Shown here: piece by piece, positions 11,019 through 22,309 of the stretch
Position numbering within the stretch: the first letter of the stretch is position 1
Layout of the letters: the number at the start of each line of letters is the position of its first letter
Source: Clarkia xantiana subsp. parviflora
Lineage: Eukaryota; Streptophyta; Magnoliopsida; Myrtales; Onagraceae
Length of the DNA stretch: 64,000 bases
Direction: 5' to 3'
NCBI GenBank assembly: GCA_036873135.1
Contig: JAPTYO010000007.1
Span: 28,378,763-28,442,762 of the forward strand
The notes under the pieces: model-generated
The model's database searches: none
Seen by the model: the letters and a program-made list of their open reading frames with translations, nothing else
What the model was told of the DNA's origin: nothing
Translations under genes and position numbers: made by a program

Positions 11019-12836
11019 ATGACGAGTGATCACAACCCTCCCGAAGAGGTGAAAAATCCAAGGAAAAGGCCTGGGCGCCCCAGGAAATCCCCAGCAAACA
11101 AAAGAACAGGAGGCCAAGCTCCAGCTGGGAGCCAGTCGGGACCCTCCCACATCCCAAGAGCTACTTTCATAGCTTCATCCATACCTACTGACAATGCGCC
11201 CAACGCACAGCACAAAGAGCCAAGGGACAAACATCACGCATATCCACCTGGTTTCGAACCAGAAATGCACGAAGATGAATCCCAAGCAGGAATGCCACAG
11301 GGCGAACAAAGAACGAGGACAAACCCAATGCCCACCGTTACTCCAGCGATGATGGCTGCGCTGGAAGAGTTACTCGCATTCCGCGAGTCTCTAAAAAACC
11401 AAGGATACGCAGCTCAGCCACCTCCGGCCAACCAACAGTATGCTGCTTCAGCAAGAGAGATGTCACAAGACACTACTCGCTATGACAATCCTTTCCAGGG
11501 CAGGAACCAACACGCAAGATATGAACATGCACGGTCATACACTCCTTTCCAAGGAACCCAACAGTGGAGGAACGAAAGGCAGCCCCCATTTTACCACCCA
11601 CAGCAACCTACAAGAGATGATCCTTTGCAGGCCACAAGCAGGGATCAATCTGACATCTACCACAACAATGGTCAGCAAAATCCTTCAACAGGTTATGCTG
11701 AACCAGCAAAAGGATTTACTGCCGAGATGTTAGAAGAAATGGTGGAGAAGAAGATGAAGGAAGCAAAAATGAAGGGTATGCACGCTCTTGAAGAAAGGGC
11801 GTCACATCCATTCGCTGACCACTTGGTGAACAGTCGCGTCCCAGACGCACTGTATCGAATTGGAGGGGACCTCTACCGGGGAAAAGGAGACCCAGTTGAA
11901 CACGTGCAAAAGCACGAGGCCTCTCTACTGGGCAGAACGAAGAACCCACACCATTTCGCAATGACGTTTTCACAAACTCTTGCCGGGACAGCAGCACACT
12001 GGTTCTTCTCACTGCCATGCGGAAGCATTACTTCATGGGAGGACCTAAAGGCCAAGTTCATTCAACGATACATGGGCGAGCGCACATTGTTGAAAGGGGC
12101 AAACGCTCTGGACGACGTTCAACAACAAAACGAAGAGTCTCTTGCCGACTACTACGTCCGCTTCAATCAGAACATCTCTGACATTCAGGGAAACCTGACA
12201 GAAGGAGAAATCGTTCGAGCGTTCATTCGAAACCTCGGACGAAGAGGCAATGCCCTAGCTGAAAAAATGGCAAAACGCCCAGCAGAATCCATGGAGGAGT
12301 TAGCCGCCAGAGTCAAGGAATACATAGACCTCGAAAGGTTCAGAAGCCAGAACAAGGCAAAAATCGCTGCAGCAAAGGCAAAAGATAATTCAAAGCAGAA
12401 CCAACCAAAACCACACCCAGGTGGTCAACAAGGAAGACATTGGCAATCACAGCCAAAACGACCCTTTCAAGGAGATTTTCAGAAGCCAAAGGAAGTAAAC
12501 CTTGCCGACTGCATTCCTTTGAATGCCCCGCTGTCTGTAATTTTGAAAGAAATGAAGGACGCGAATATGTGGAAGGAGCCAAACAACTTCAGGAAAGGCC
12601 CATTGGGAAGAGACAAGGACAAGTGGTGTGAAAACCACGAAGTCTTCGGTCACGAAACCGATAGCTGCGTCAGTCTACGCTTCCGAATCAACAACTTCGT
12701 CCTCAAAGGTGAATTAAAGCAATTTGTTGATCAGGGCAACAACCCCCAAGAAAGGCTCAACCAGAATCGTCAAAAAGAGGAAACAAGGGAAAAGAGAAGG
12801 TCAATGACAACCATCCGCCAGCTAAGCGAGGTGTAA
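11019..12836 (+). CDS. gag: gag protein of element A, 605 aa, 3' end frameshifted
   Basis: The first ATG after the primer-binding site is at 11019 and opens a basic, proline-rich leader ([13 protein letters not shown]). About residues 260-410 form the retrotransposon gag core, with [29 protein letters not shown] and [14 protein letters not shown] motifs. A zinc knuckle of the C-x2-H-x4-H-x4-C form ([15 protein letters not shown]) lies near residue 537. This protein would form the particle and bind RNA. In B and D the matching C-run has six Cs; here it has five (12743-12747), so the last ~30 residues are out of frame and the protease frame follows by a shift. Frames that reach back into the LTR use no ATG, so the ATG at 11019 is chosen. 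Confidence 0.9.
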   Translation: MTSDHNPPEEVKNPRKRPGRPRKSPANKRTGGQAPAGSQSGPSHIPRATFIASSIPTDNAPNAQHKEPRDKHHAYPPGFEPEMHEDESQAGMPQGEQRTRTNPMPTVTPAMMAALEELLAFRESLKNQGYAAQPPPANQQYAASAREMSQDTTRYDNPFQGRNQHARYEHARSYTPFQGTQQWRNERQPPFYHPQQPTRDDPLQATSRDQSDIYHNNGQQNPSTGYAEPAKGFTAEMLEEMVEKKMKEAKMKGMHALEERASHPFADHLVNSRVPDALYRIGGDLYRGKGDPVEHVQKHEASLLGRTKNPHHFAMTFSQTLAGTAAHWFFSLPCGSITSWEDLKAKFIQRYMGERTLLKGANALDDVQQQNEESLADYYVRFNQNISDIQGNLTEGEIVRAFIRNLGRRGNALAEKMAKRPAESMEELAARVKEYIDLERFRSQNKAKIAAAKAKDNSKQNQPKPHPGGQQGRHWQSQPKRPFQGDFQKPKEVNLADCIPLNAPLSVILKEMKDANMWKEPNNFRKGPLGRDKDKWCENHEVFGHETDSCVSLRFRINNFVLKGELKQFVDQGNNPQERLNQNRQKEETREKRRSMTTIRQLSEV

Positions 12837-14155
12837 TCAACGTCATACACGGAGGGCCTGCCGCCGGAGGACAAGTATCTAATGCTCGGGACATTTATGC
12901 ATCCCAAGCAGCAACACTGCCGAAGTACGGAAAGCGCAAACAACCCGAGCAAGACGACGCAGTCATCCAATTCTCGAGGGAAGACTTAAAGCATATCGTT
13001 TACCCCCACGATGATGCTTTAGTTATTACCATGGACATTGACGGGTACGATGTGAAAAGAATTCTTGTCGATGGTGGAAGCTCCGCTGACATTCTACATG
13101 TCAGAGTCCTGGAGCAACTAGGAAAATCTGTCAAGGACTTGTCCCCAGGAACCTTCTCTTTAGTCAGCTTCGCCGGAGCAGCTACACAACCCCTGGGCAC
13201 AATTACACTTCCTGTCATCCTTGGCCAGGGGTGGAGAGCATTAAATATCAACGTCACTTTCGTAGTTGTAGAATCTCTCGGAGCCTACAACGGAATCTTA
13301 GGACGAACAACGATCAATCCCTATGTGATCGTGCCCTCCACCGTCCACCAAAAGATGAAGTTCCCGACGGAACATGGGATTGGAGAAGTGCTAGGCGATC
13401 AGATAACCGCAAGACGTTGTTACGTCATTGCCTTGAGAGCAAAGCACCAATACCATGTGGCCATGATAAATTCCTTCAAGAGGCAGAAAGTTGTTGATGA
13501 AAGAAAGAAGCAACTGATGGAACAAACTGTTACAGTTTGGACCCAACAAGGAAGCATCCAGTTCTCACCATGGCACCAGATATGGCTCATAAAGCAGGGA
13601 GAAAACGAGCCAATCATGGAATACTTCATCAGATTTGCCTCCAACGCCTCAACAGCGAAAGCAACAAGAGAAGAAGTGATAAGTGTGTTCTATGCAAACA
13701 TGAACGCGAAATCTTTCCTTCTCTTTGGTCGAATTCATGGATGGCAAACAACAAAAACCATGACAGATCTAAAGGATAAGCTTGAGACTGCAGTCTTATG
13801 CGAACAAGAACTGAGGTGGGGTACACCCCTCAGTTGGGACAAAGGAGTTCGAGCAAGAATGAACAAGCAGGAAGACGCAAGCATGAATATCGACAACAAC
13901 TTCACACCGTTAAACACGGTGGCCGAAGACATTTATGTCAACCTGCTGGAAAACAAGCTCCCAAGTCCACTTGTCCCGGAGACAGCTTTCTTGGGCAACA
14001 ACATCAGAGAATGGTGCAAGTACCATAAAACTTGGGGGCACAACACAAACATGTGTCTACCATTAAAGTGGGAAATTGAAGAATGCATCACGCTAGGTGC
14101 ACTAAGGCGATTTGTTGCAACCAACTATGCGACATCGTCATCAAACCAGCCATAA
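12749..14155 (+). CDS. Aspartic protease plus second gag-like module (element A)
   Basis: This frame is the continuation of gag after the one-base loss in the C-run; it stays open for 468 residues, so no own start is needed (the first ATG is at 13031). The first part is a retroviral-type aspartic protease: active site [11 protein letters not shown] (nt about 13062-13094) and flap/second motif GILGRTTIN (about 13290-13320), preceded by [10 protein letters not shown], usual before Tat-group proteases. Where reverse transcriptase should begin, the frame instead enters a gag-like stretch ([21 protein letters not shown]; compare [10 protein letters not shown] of gag) and ends in a second knuckle [15 protein letters not shown]. 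Element B has the same order. The gag resemblance is by eye and moderate. Confidence 0.85.
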   Translation, partial: RKAQPESSKRGNKGKEKVNDNHPPAKRGVINVIHGGPAAGGQVSNARDIYASQAATLPKYGKRKQPEQDDAVIQFSREDLKHIVYPHDDALVITMDIDGYDVKRILVDGGSSADILHVRVLEQLGKSVKDLSPGTFSLVSFAGAATQPLGTITLPVILGQGWRALNINVTFVVVESLGAYNGILGRTTINPYVIVPSTVHQKMKFPTEHGIGEVLGDQITARRCYVIALRAKHQYHVAMINSFKRQKVVDERKKQLMEQTVTVWTQQGSIQFSPWHQIWLIKQGENEPIMEYFIRFASNASTAKATREEVISVFYANMNAKSFLLFGRIHGWQTTKTMTDLKDKLETAVLCEQELRWGTPLSWDKGVRARMNKQEDASMNIDNNFTPLNTVAEDIYVNLLENKLPSPLVPETAFLGNNIREWCKYHKTWGHNTNMCLPLKWEIEECITLGALRRFVATNYATSSSNQP

Positions 14156-14860
14156 TGAAACGGGAGAAACAACTATCTCTTAGATTACTTTGCGGATTCC
14201 TAGTACTTCTAGTATAATCAATGTAAATACACGCAAGTATCTAATAAAATCAATCTACATTTGTAGGTACACATCTATCTCTTGCACGATATTTTTTGGA
14301 TTAAACGCGAAGCAACTAAACTACGCGCTTATTATCTACATCAATAATCCAAGGAATTATGACACGTGCAAGCAAAATCTATCACGCGTTATGACAACGT
14401 TTATCATCAACAACAATTTACCCATATGGAGGACCACATAAAAAGGCATCATCATAGAGTCAAACACTTGGAAGTTAAGCCCAAGACACTTTCAAAAACA
14501 ACATATTACAAATACACACAATGGATGATATTTGCATACTTACAACAAGGAGTTTATTTCTCCATTCACAAATCAACATCTACATCAAGGAGGCGCTGGC
14601 AACACAAAGCAATGGTGCTGTGTTCACAAGACAACTCATATGACGCAAGGAAAACTTGCGGATTATTTACAAAAAAGGAACTTATAGCAATTCCCTCCTC
14701 AAAGAAACGACTACTCAAAGAGCCGTCACCAACAAACAATATCTTGGATTAACACCAAGACCTACTATCAAAGGGGGCATGTTTACTTCTAAGTGACATC
14801 TCTCTTTAAAAGCAAATCCTCATGATCATAGTCATTCCCTGAATTCAGAACAGGATGGGC
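14156..14860. other. Untranslated internal region of element A
   Basis: AT-rich, with no convincing protein frame. The same sequence is present in inverse orientation in element B (about 44160-44920), so it belongs to the element. D keeps only its far edge, next to the tandem array. Confidence 0.6.
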
Positions 14861-14874
14861 AAATACAATAACGA

Positions 14875-15390
14875 GGCTGACCACCCTCCATAACGAATGT
14901 CCTCTGTTTAGACGACACTCCCTTGTTACGAATTCCTGGTAATGGTTCACTTTTCATAACGGATGTCCTCTGTTTAGACGACATTCCTTTGTTACGAATT
15001 CCTAAGTACGGGTTCACTTTTCATAACGGATGTCCTCTGTTTAGACGACATTCATTTGTTACGAATTCCTAAGTACGGGTTCACTCTTCATGGCGGATGT
15101 CCTCTGTTTAGACGACATTCCTTTGTTACGAATTCCTAAGTACGGGTTCACTCTTCATGGCGGATGTCCTCTGTTTAGACGACATTCCTTTGTTACGAAT
15201 TCCTAAGTACGGGTTCACTCTTCATGGCGGATGTCCTCTGTTTAGACGACATTCCTTTGTTACGAATTCCTAGTACGGGTTCACTCTTCATGGCGGATGT
15301 CCTCTGTTTAGACGACAATCCCACATAACGAACTCCTAACAAGGGTTCACTCTTCAATGCGGAAGTCCTCTTGCAAAATGACAATTCCGT
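14875..15390. repeat. ~67-bp tandem array (element A), about 8 copies
   Basis: The unit contains CCTCTGTTTAGACGAC followed by TTGTTACGAATTCCT and GGGTTCACTCTTCATGG. Landmark starts near 14901, 14966, 15034, 15101, 15168, 15235 and 15301 give periods of 65-68 bp. The orthologous arrays in B and D have a 57-58 bp period with the same TCCTCTGTTTAGACGAC core, so the unit length changed after the families split. Confidence 0.92.
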
Positions 15391-16278
15391 ACTATAGATT
15401 TTCAAAATCGTGTTGCATGGTTCCTGGACGCAGAAAACATGCATCACAATTCATACTCTCAAAAGTGCTACATGGTCCCTGGACGCATGAATCATGTATC
15501 ACAAATATTTTTACCAAATACTTTGCCAAATACTTTATAAAAAAATTTCTATATCAAACATTTTATCAAACAACCTTTTTCAGAATCGCAAAACTTTCTT
15601 TCAAAACCCAAAAAGTTTTTACGTATGCTTCCCCAACGCGGGTTGATACACGCTGGCAGGTGCGCACCCTGTTTAAAACTCATAAATTTACAAGTAGAGT
15701 CTTGTACAGCGTCGCCTTAGAGTGGAACTAAGAGACGGTATAAACTAGTATCTTGCTCAAGCAAAGATAACACATTTCAAACATACTACTTGTTAAGTCG
15801 CTATACGCGAGTCACTTGACAAGTTTCGACGGATATAGTGTCAAGCTATACAGGAAGACGTACAACATGCATAACGCATCGTGCGAACAATTTTGAATTG
15901 AAAGTGGCTATCAGTCACGATTGCGGGGACTGCGTTTACACTACTAGTCATCCGGGTTCAGGAAACACAGTAAGCGATAACGGTATGAAATATTACTAAC
16001 AAGTTATCATGCAAACTGCTGTGTATAAAACAGGTCCATACGACGAAGTTCAAAGCAAACAAGTCACAAGCAACAATCAAACAACAACTCCAACAAGTTT
16101 CTAAACATAGAAGCCGGGGGGCAAACGAGCTCATAAACGAGTTCAACATATCGAAAAGATGACACAAATCAAAGCAGTCCATCATCCCTGACAGGGCTGG
16201 GCGGAACAGGCAAATGTTGCACATTAGTGCCGCCACCATCTTCTCCAAACAAAAATGCAAACTCAGATGTTGCAGTAT
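15391..16278. other. Element A spacer between tandem array and antisense ORF
   Basis: No coding frame. It contains the motif CGCGTTGATACACGCTGGCAGG..., which is conserved and in D duplicated. It is shared with B and D in inverse orientation. Confidence 0.55.
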
Positions 16279-18513
16279 CTAAGCGACGAAGCTCGGCAAC
16301 TTGCCCAACAGCAGACTCCGCATATACCCTAACTTGTCAAAAGGAAAGCCAGGAGCAAGAATACTCACTCTACGAATAAAGTCCTCAGCAAACTCGCTGA
16401 GCATAGGAGTGGCCTTCGCTGTAGCAGCAGCAGTAACTGCGCTATCAAATCCAGGGGTAGAAGGGAACTTGCTAAGTCCCTCTTCAATGCCAGCCTTCAT
16501 CTATGCCTCACGAACTTTCCGGCAGGCAACCTTGTGCTTGCCTGCGTTATCAGAAATTGCCTTCTCAATGGCGCCGTTCTCAGATTCAAGCTGAACAAGG
16601 CTGGCATGATCAGACTCATAACGAGCATCAAAATCCGTCTTCTTCAATGAAAGACGGCGCACTTCATCCTTAGCTTCCTCAAGCTCCTTGGACAAAGTAG
16701 CAGCTTTGTCAGCAATGGCACGGTTCTTCTGAACAAGCTCTAACATGAAAGAGGCCATGTGCACCATGTCGGAAACAACCTGAAAACAAGGACACAATAC
16801 ACATACATGTTCGAGAACAACGAACATAGCGAAGTGGAAAAAAGATACTCACTGGAGTGAATCCAGACAATGATCTCTCAACAAATGCTCGTGCCTCCTC
16901 GTCACTCGAGGGTCGAACAACTCGATCACCAGGAGGAATGGATCGATGGAGAACACGCACGCCAACTTCAGGCATGCTCAGCTGGGAGTTCTTGGGAAAA
17001 GAAAGATCTCCTGCCACATACGGCATCCACTTACCATCTGAAATATCACCATCCAAAGGACGAAGCAGATCCGCACGTCCAAGTGGCGGGATCGCTACAT
17101 GTAAACCAAGCAGCGTTATACAAAAGCCAAAAATAAAGCGTATAAAGGCACAGAATCAAGTGTCCAGCTTATACCAGAAAGAAGAGAACTTTCCACCTCG
17201 GACCGCTCCTTCGAGCGGGGGGCAGACAACGCATCCTCGTTACCGCCAACTTCCTTCCCTTTATGGCAGGAAGGAGTAGGAACGGTCACAGTAGTCTTCG
17301 GACGCTTTGAACTGCTCGAAGAACGCGCCCCAGTGGTGGACCGTTTGGAAGAGTCAGGAGCAGCAACAACGCGGTCAGTAACAAGCGTCGTACGACCTGC
17401 AAGTAGCATACAAAGTTACAACCCAACTGAGAAAATAAAAGATTATCCTTTCAAAAAAGCTATCTACCTTTACCACGTCCAGAAGCCGCTGATGCTCCAG
17501 AAGCAGATGGGGGAACGATCCTCCCGCTAGAAGCAATCTTGCGAGCGGCCGCCGTCTGCAAAGACGAGCTTTTTCCGTCAAACCAACCTACAGTGCAACA
17601 CGGTAGAAAGTTATAAAAATGATCAACATACCGAAGTTGCAGAAGGGAGCACATGGATCCCAGCATCAATCAATTCTTGATCGGATGCACACAATGAGCA
17701 AGTAAAGCTGCGCGATTGTTGACAACGATATATTTGCTTTATCACTTCCTTATCCGACGTGGAGAGTTCCCGAAAAGCAGGCGCGGGATCAAATTTCTGA
17801 ACATACTCGGCATCCCAAGTCGTCCCCGCATCATGAACAAAGAAGTAATGATGCCTCCAATGGTCGGCAGACCGATCCGCGGTAGCAACTAACCGGTACC
17901 TAGGATCCCACTTGGCTTCCCCAAGACCAAGCTCCTCAAAACCATCGCTCTACAAGTTCGGCCAACGAACTTTCACACCGCATAATCCCGCAGAGTCTGA
18001 ACTCTTAAGCTGGTAGAAACAGCGAAAGAGGGTCCGAGAATAACGCCAGGATTGCTTGTGAAGCAACACTCTGAAACAAGTCCATACTCTAATCCCGTTG
18101 GGTGCAAGATCTAAAGGGGAAATCCCATATCCGCTACAGAGATCAACCAAGTCGGAACAGTAGGGAAACCGCAAACCCTCTCTAACGTGTGATGTGTACA
18201 CGACGGATAAATCTACAGGCGGAGGAGTAGCATCTCCTAGATTGCTATCAGGAAGTACCTCAAAGGGGTAAAAAGCCTCGGTACAAGCGTCGAGTCCGAA
18301 AGCACTCGCATACAAGGTGAACAGGGATCTATCCAAGCAGTTAGTATAATACCTAACCAACGCCTCAGTCTCTCCAGCGGGAGATACCCCAACAGCTACC
18401 CCCTCATCAGTGTCTAAAGCACTACCTGCCGGCAAAGCCGGGTCTACTTCCAAGTCATCCTCTATATCGGAATTAAAGGGAGTCTGCGATAGAGGAGTGG
18501 TGGACTTACTCAT
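16279..18513 (-). pseudogene. Spliced antisense ORF of element A ('putative gypsy type transposon' family-like)
   Basis: On the strand opposite to gag, an ATG at 18513 opens MSKSTTPL. Plausible exons with GT-AG borders are 18513-17632, 17587-17468, 17396-17175, 17094-16853 and 16779-16279. Exon 1 contains LRFPYCSDLVDLC, GISPLDLAPNGIRVW and FRCFYQLKS, the layout of the plant protein family named 'putative gypsy type transposon' (Pfam Transposase_28), known as an extra ORF in Tat-group elements. Exon 5 is coiled-coil-like (KELEEAKDEVRRL). Two in-frame TAG codons break it, after VRWPNL in exon 1 and at 16501-16503 in exon 5. B and D keep only fragments. Its function is unknown; family assignment is from motif memory. 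Confidence 0.7.
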
Positions 18514-18584
18514 TGTATCAACGCGATCAAAGGGAAAGAAGCTCCGCAAGAAGTTACTACAATCCCACAACCTGCAAGAAGCAA

Positions 18585-19135
18585 GCAAAGTCAACGCGCG
18601 TATCAACATCAATGCGCGTATCAAAGTTAGCGCGTGTATCAACATCAATGTGCGTATCAAAGTTAACACGCGTATCAACATCAATGCGCGTATCAAAGTT
18701 AACGCGCGTATCAACATCAACGCGTGTATCAAAGTTAACGCGCGTATCAACATCAATGCGCGTATCAAAGTTAACGCGCGTATCAACATCAATGCGCGTA
18801 TCAAAGTTAGCGCGTGTATCAACATCAATGCGCGTATCAAAGTTAACGCGCGTATCAACATCAATGCGCGTATCAAAGTTAACGCGCGTATCAACATCAA
18901 CGCGTGTATCAAAGTTAACGTGCGCATCAACATCAATGCGCGTATCAAAGTTAACGCGCGTATCAACATCAATGCGCGTATCAAAGTTAACGCGTGTATC
19001 AACATCAATGCGCGTATCAAAGTTAACGCGCATATCAACATCAATGCGTATATCAAAGTCAACGCGCAAATCAAAAGTCAACGCGCGTATCAAAAGTCAA
19101 CGCGCGTATCAAAAGTCAACACGCGTATCAAAAAG
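18585..19135. repeat. 36-bp tandem array of element A
   Basis: About 13 copies of a 36-bp unit made of two related 18-bp halves, ATCAACATCAATGCGCGT and ATCAAAGTTAACGCGCGT, followed by diverged 18- to 19-bp copies up to about 19135. It is rich in CGCG and GTTAAC palindromes. Because 36 is a multiple of three and the unit lacks stops in most frames, long repetitive frames run through it on both strands; these are not genes. Confidence 0.95.
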
Positions 19136-19289
19136 TCAACGCACGTGACCAAGTTCCACGCACATAGTAAAATTGGTACGTACCATGGAAGGAACTAACA
19201 TCCTAAGGAGCTATCATGCAAACGGGGGATTAACGCGACAAACCGTAAGAATCGAACGCGGCAACGCTTAAGGAAAATTTTTCTCTACG

Positions 19290-20560
19290 GCATCAAGACG
19301 ACAAGTGATTATGCCTAAAGTTATTGGGCAATCCCCATCAACCAAAAAACCCGCCAAGAAGGAAAATTATGCATATCGACCAAAAAAGCTTCTACACGAA
19401 GATACGGGGAATTCTACATCAAATACCCACGGAAATGAAAAATCGCCTAAATTATGGACAAACGACGATAATGACGGCAATCAATCAGCAATTACTCGAC
19501 GTATAAACATCAACAAGCAGTCCCACATGTCGACAACGAAAAATGACTTAAACAAACAACAATACGGTGACATCGGCATTCAAGTCGAAGCTGTCCTAAG
19601 AATTCGAATTTCCAAATTACCTCAAAACGTGCCGGAAAGTACTCCAATGGACTCCCCTCGTCGAGACGATTCCGGAAAGGTAAGGACCGCAACGAGGCGA
19701 GGCCGGGAAGGCGGCGCGTGGCCCACACGCTCCGGCGAAGGAGTTCCACACGCGGAGGCGCGTGAGGGCGCGTCCGGTGGCTCCTGGAGGCTCCGAAGGT
19801 GGCGCTGGAATCCTGGAGACGAACCGAGTTGAATGATGGTGTCAACTTCCAAAAACAAGCCAAAAATCAGACTCGAAACTGTCAGAACGTATCTAAGCTC
19901 CACGACGACGAAGAAATTTTGAACACAAAAGCAATTTCGGGAAAGGGTGAATGAATTACCTGCAAAGGGAATGGAATGGTGAACTCCCAAGATGCTGGAA
20001 GGATAAATGGGGATGTGTGTATTTACAAATCCCAAAGAGATGCTTTATGGATAAAGATCAAAGGATTAGTTTACCTACATTCAAGACTAAACCCCTACGG
20101 TACACTCTATTCTCTCCTCTAAAAATATCTACTCTTATGCGTATCTTGACATGGCACGTATCAAACCCACCACTTTACGTATACGTTGCAACCGCATGAT
20201 TCATGATTCGGTAATCACTTAGTTGTTTTAGACACGTACGGTTTCTATTTCTTGCACTACGTAATTATGATCTTGCCATGTCCATTACCTATACATGCGT
20301 ATTGATAGAAGCATGCTTGCATAATGTACTATCAATTGCCTATGTTTCCGACGATAACCATACTTGCGCATATACATTTCCTATTGCACTAACCATGATG
20401 ATAGGAAACAAAGTCATTCGGTCGGAAAATCAAACGACGGACGAAATCAAGATGCTTGCGTCCGGCCAACGATCAAAACCGAAAGGTTAGCGTCAAACTC
20501 AAATTGGACAAATATCCTAACTTAAAATAGAGTCAAGAAAGGTTCTAAACCGTTACTTGA
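19290..20560. other. Conserved untranslated 3' block of element A
   Basis: This block is highly conserved in B (about 39430-40700) and D (about 50520-51790) in inverse orientation. It includes a GC-rich core around GGCCGGGAAGGCGGCGCGTG (19700-19720). Several short frames are open in it but none resembles a known protein. Its conservation next to the polypurine tract suggests a cis role or a captured sequence; I cannot tell which. Confidence 0.5.
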
Positions 20561-20572
20561 CTCGGGGGCAAG

Positions 20573-21344
20573 TGATGGATAAATGTCCAATTCGGGTTCG
20601 TATTTACATTTCGGGCCTCGTAAACGTGTCAAAAATTACATCTCAGTTTAAAAACATCTCCCACGGTATCAAAACGGTCCGGAAGCGCATTTACGCGCGT
20701 CCGGACCAAACCTCCGGGTTGCACGGCAATCCGGACCTCGCCGAATTGCCCAAATTCGACGACGTCCGGATTGCCTTACTGGTATCGCGCGACTACCGTA
20801 TCTGCGATTACCGTTGCGTGTAGAGAAGTCAAGTTCGCACATTACCAATATGGATGACGGTTACCGCATGATCTTGAACCGTCATCAAACCACTCTAAAA
20901 CCGGGTCCGATCCCAAGAAAGCCTATAAATAGGAGGTCTTGGCCACCCATTTTCACACATTCTCATTTTGCCCAACTTTGGTATTTTGAGCTCTGACTTC
21001 TCTCTAGAAATATTCTCTCTCTAGAAATTACAATTTTGCCCTTATAGTGACTTAAGCATCGGAGAGGGCTCCGCTAGCACCACCCCCCCCCCCCTCTCCG
21101 TGCTAGCATTGGTCCTTCGTGCAGGAACTGCGTCCCAGACGCCCGCATCCGTGCACAGATCCCTGACATTTGAGACACAACCTTACCGAGACACATCCGT
21201 ACCAAAATTCAAACCTCATACGGGAGCAGATCCGAACACTTGTCAGTGGCTCAACCTCCTCCTGACGGAAGGGTTACAGCCCAAAAGCCCGCACAACCAC
21301 GCGAACAAACGCGTCCTTACAACTTTGTTCATCCGGACGCAACA
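20573..21344 (+). repeat. 3' LTR of element A
   Basis: 772 bp, starting TGATGG directly after the polypurine-like CTCGGGGGCAAG and ending CAACA before the target duplicate AACGG. It is near-identical to the 5' LTR; the C-tract is a few bases shorter. Confidence 0.95.
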
Positions 21345-22309
21345 AACGGGAGAGGTCTGAAATTTAAAAAGTTAATAACAGAGGTCTGAAATTTCAATTT
21401 TGTTGATTTGAGGTTTTCCGTCCATTTTTAGGGTTAAATTTAACAGAATTGTGTGAAATGACATTTTTGCCCCTTTAATATTTTGTTTTATTTAATATCT
21501 TATTTAAGGAAATGTGAAATGACAATTTTACCCCTAAAGTCAAATTAAAACCACCCGACTCCGGCCACCACCCGACTCCGGCCACCACCCGACTCCGGCC
21601 ACCACCACCCGACTCCGGCGACCACCACCTCAGCAAAAAAAAAAACTCCGATCGGAGCCAAAAAAGCTCCGATCGGAGCCCAATCGCGGTCGGTGGCTTC
21701 GATTTAGGCCCAATCGGAGCCTTGGTAGTGGTCGCCGGAGTACGGTTGGTGGTCGCCGGAGTACGGTTGGTGGTCGCCGGAGTACGGTTGGTGGTCGCCG
21801 GAGCTGGGTTGGTTGAGCCGTGGTGGCTTCAAGGGCATTTTGGTCTTTTCACTTCAAGCATGTGAGGGGCACACTTGATAGAAGGGATTTTTGGAAATTT
21901 ATTTTATTTCCGGTCACATGCCAAGCATGTGACCAACTTCCGTTAGTTTTAACGGAAAAAACTAACGGAGACTTCTGTTATCAACAAAACTGAAATTTCA
22001 GACCTCCGTTATTAACTTTTTAAATTTCAGACCTCTCCAGTAACATGGGTGATAGTTCAGACCTTTCATAGGTTCTTAACCCTAAATTGAACTAAATAAC
22101 TATTTTTAAAAGGTTAGGATCTTATTGGCCTCTAATTCTTAGGTCCTTAATAATTACATATATACATATAGGAATTAAAACTTAAAAACTGTCACAAGTT
22201 TGCATCATGTTTCAATATGGTATCTGAGGACGAAATTAACTATTTCAAGTTTCATAACGGTTGCTATTTGATGTCTTCTTTAAGTTGAACAGAATGTGAT
22301 CACATACTG

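Larger units (their letters stand above)
10194..21344 (+). mobile_element. Element A: Tat-type Gypsy LTR retrotransposon derivative, non-autonomous
   Basis: Two near-identical LTRs (775 and 772 bp, both TGATGGATAAATG...CGCAACA) bound an 11.15-kb element flanked by the 5-bp duplication AACGG (10189-10193, 21345-21349). A primer-binding site starts just after the 5' LTR and a purine-rich CTCGGGGGCAAG lies just before the 3' LTR. The coding order is gag, aspartic protease, gag-like module. No reverse transcriptase, RNase H or integrase was found in any frame, so it must be mobilised by another element. The gag CHHC knuckle, the protease sequence and the antisense ORF point to the Tat/Ogre group of plant Gypsy elements. 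Confidence 0.93.
10148..22082. mobile_element. Mutator-like foldback element E, split by retrotransposon A
   Basis: The left terminus GGGTTAAGAACCTATGAAAG at 10148 matches the inverted right terminus ending at 22082. Both are flanked by a perfect 9-bp duplication TAAATTGAA (10139-10147 and 22083-22091). Only 46 bp of the left arm lie before element A; the rest resumes at 21350. Without A and its duplicated AACGG the element is about 779 bp. The arms carry repeated GAGGTCTGAAATTT blocks; the centre has short CCACCCGACTCCGG repeats facing their inverse GGTCGCCGGAG. It has no coding capacity. It belongs to the same family as the element in the aldo/keto reductase intron. Confidence 0.9.

Noticed and set aside
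10724..11029. Open frame from the LTR across the primer site in A, and in-frame extensions of gag into the LTR in B and D
   Set aside because: Upstream extensions lack an ATG in the gag frame or end soon after the LTR. The conserved start is the ATG before the SDHNPPEE motif.
14875..15390. CRISPR-like look of regularly spaced repeats
   Set aside because: The genome is a plant; units are contiguous and nearly identical, with no unique spacers and no cas genes.
17950..19198. Long open frames through the 36-bp array on both strands
   Set aside because: They are by-products of a stop-free repeat with a period that is a multiple of three. Products are monotonous and different frames are equally open.
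19305..19832. 175-codon frame in the conserved 3' block of A
   Set aside because: Not kept as a single frame in B and D, no recognised domain. Treated as untranslated conserved DNA.
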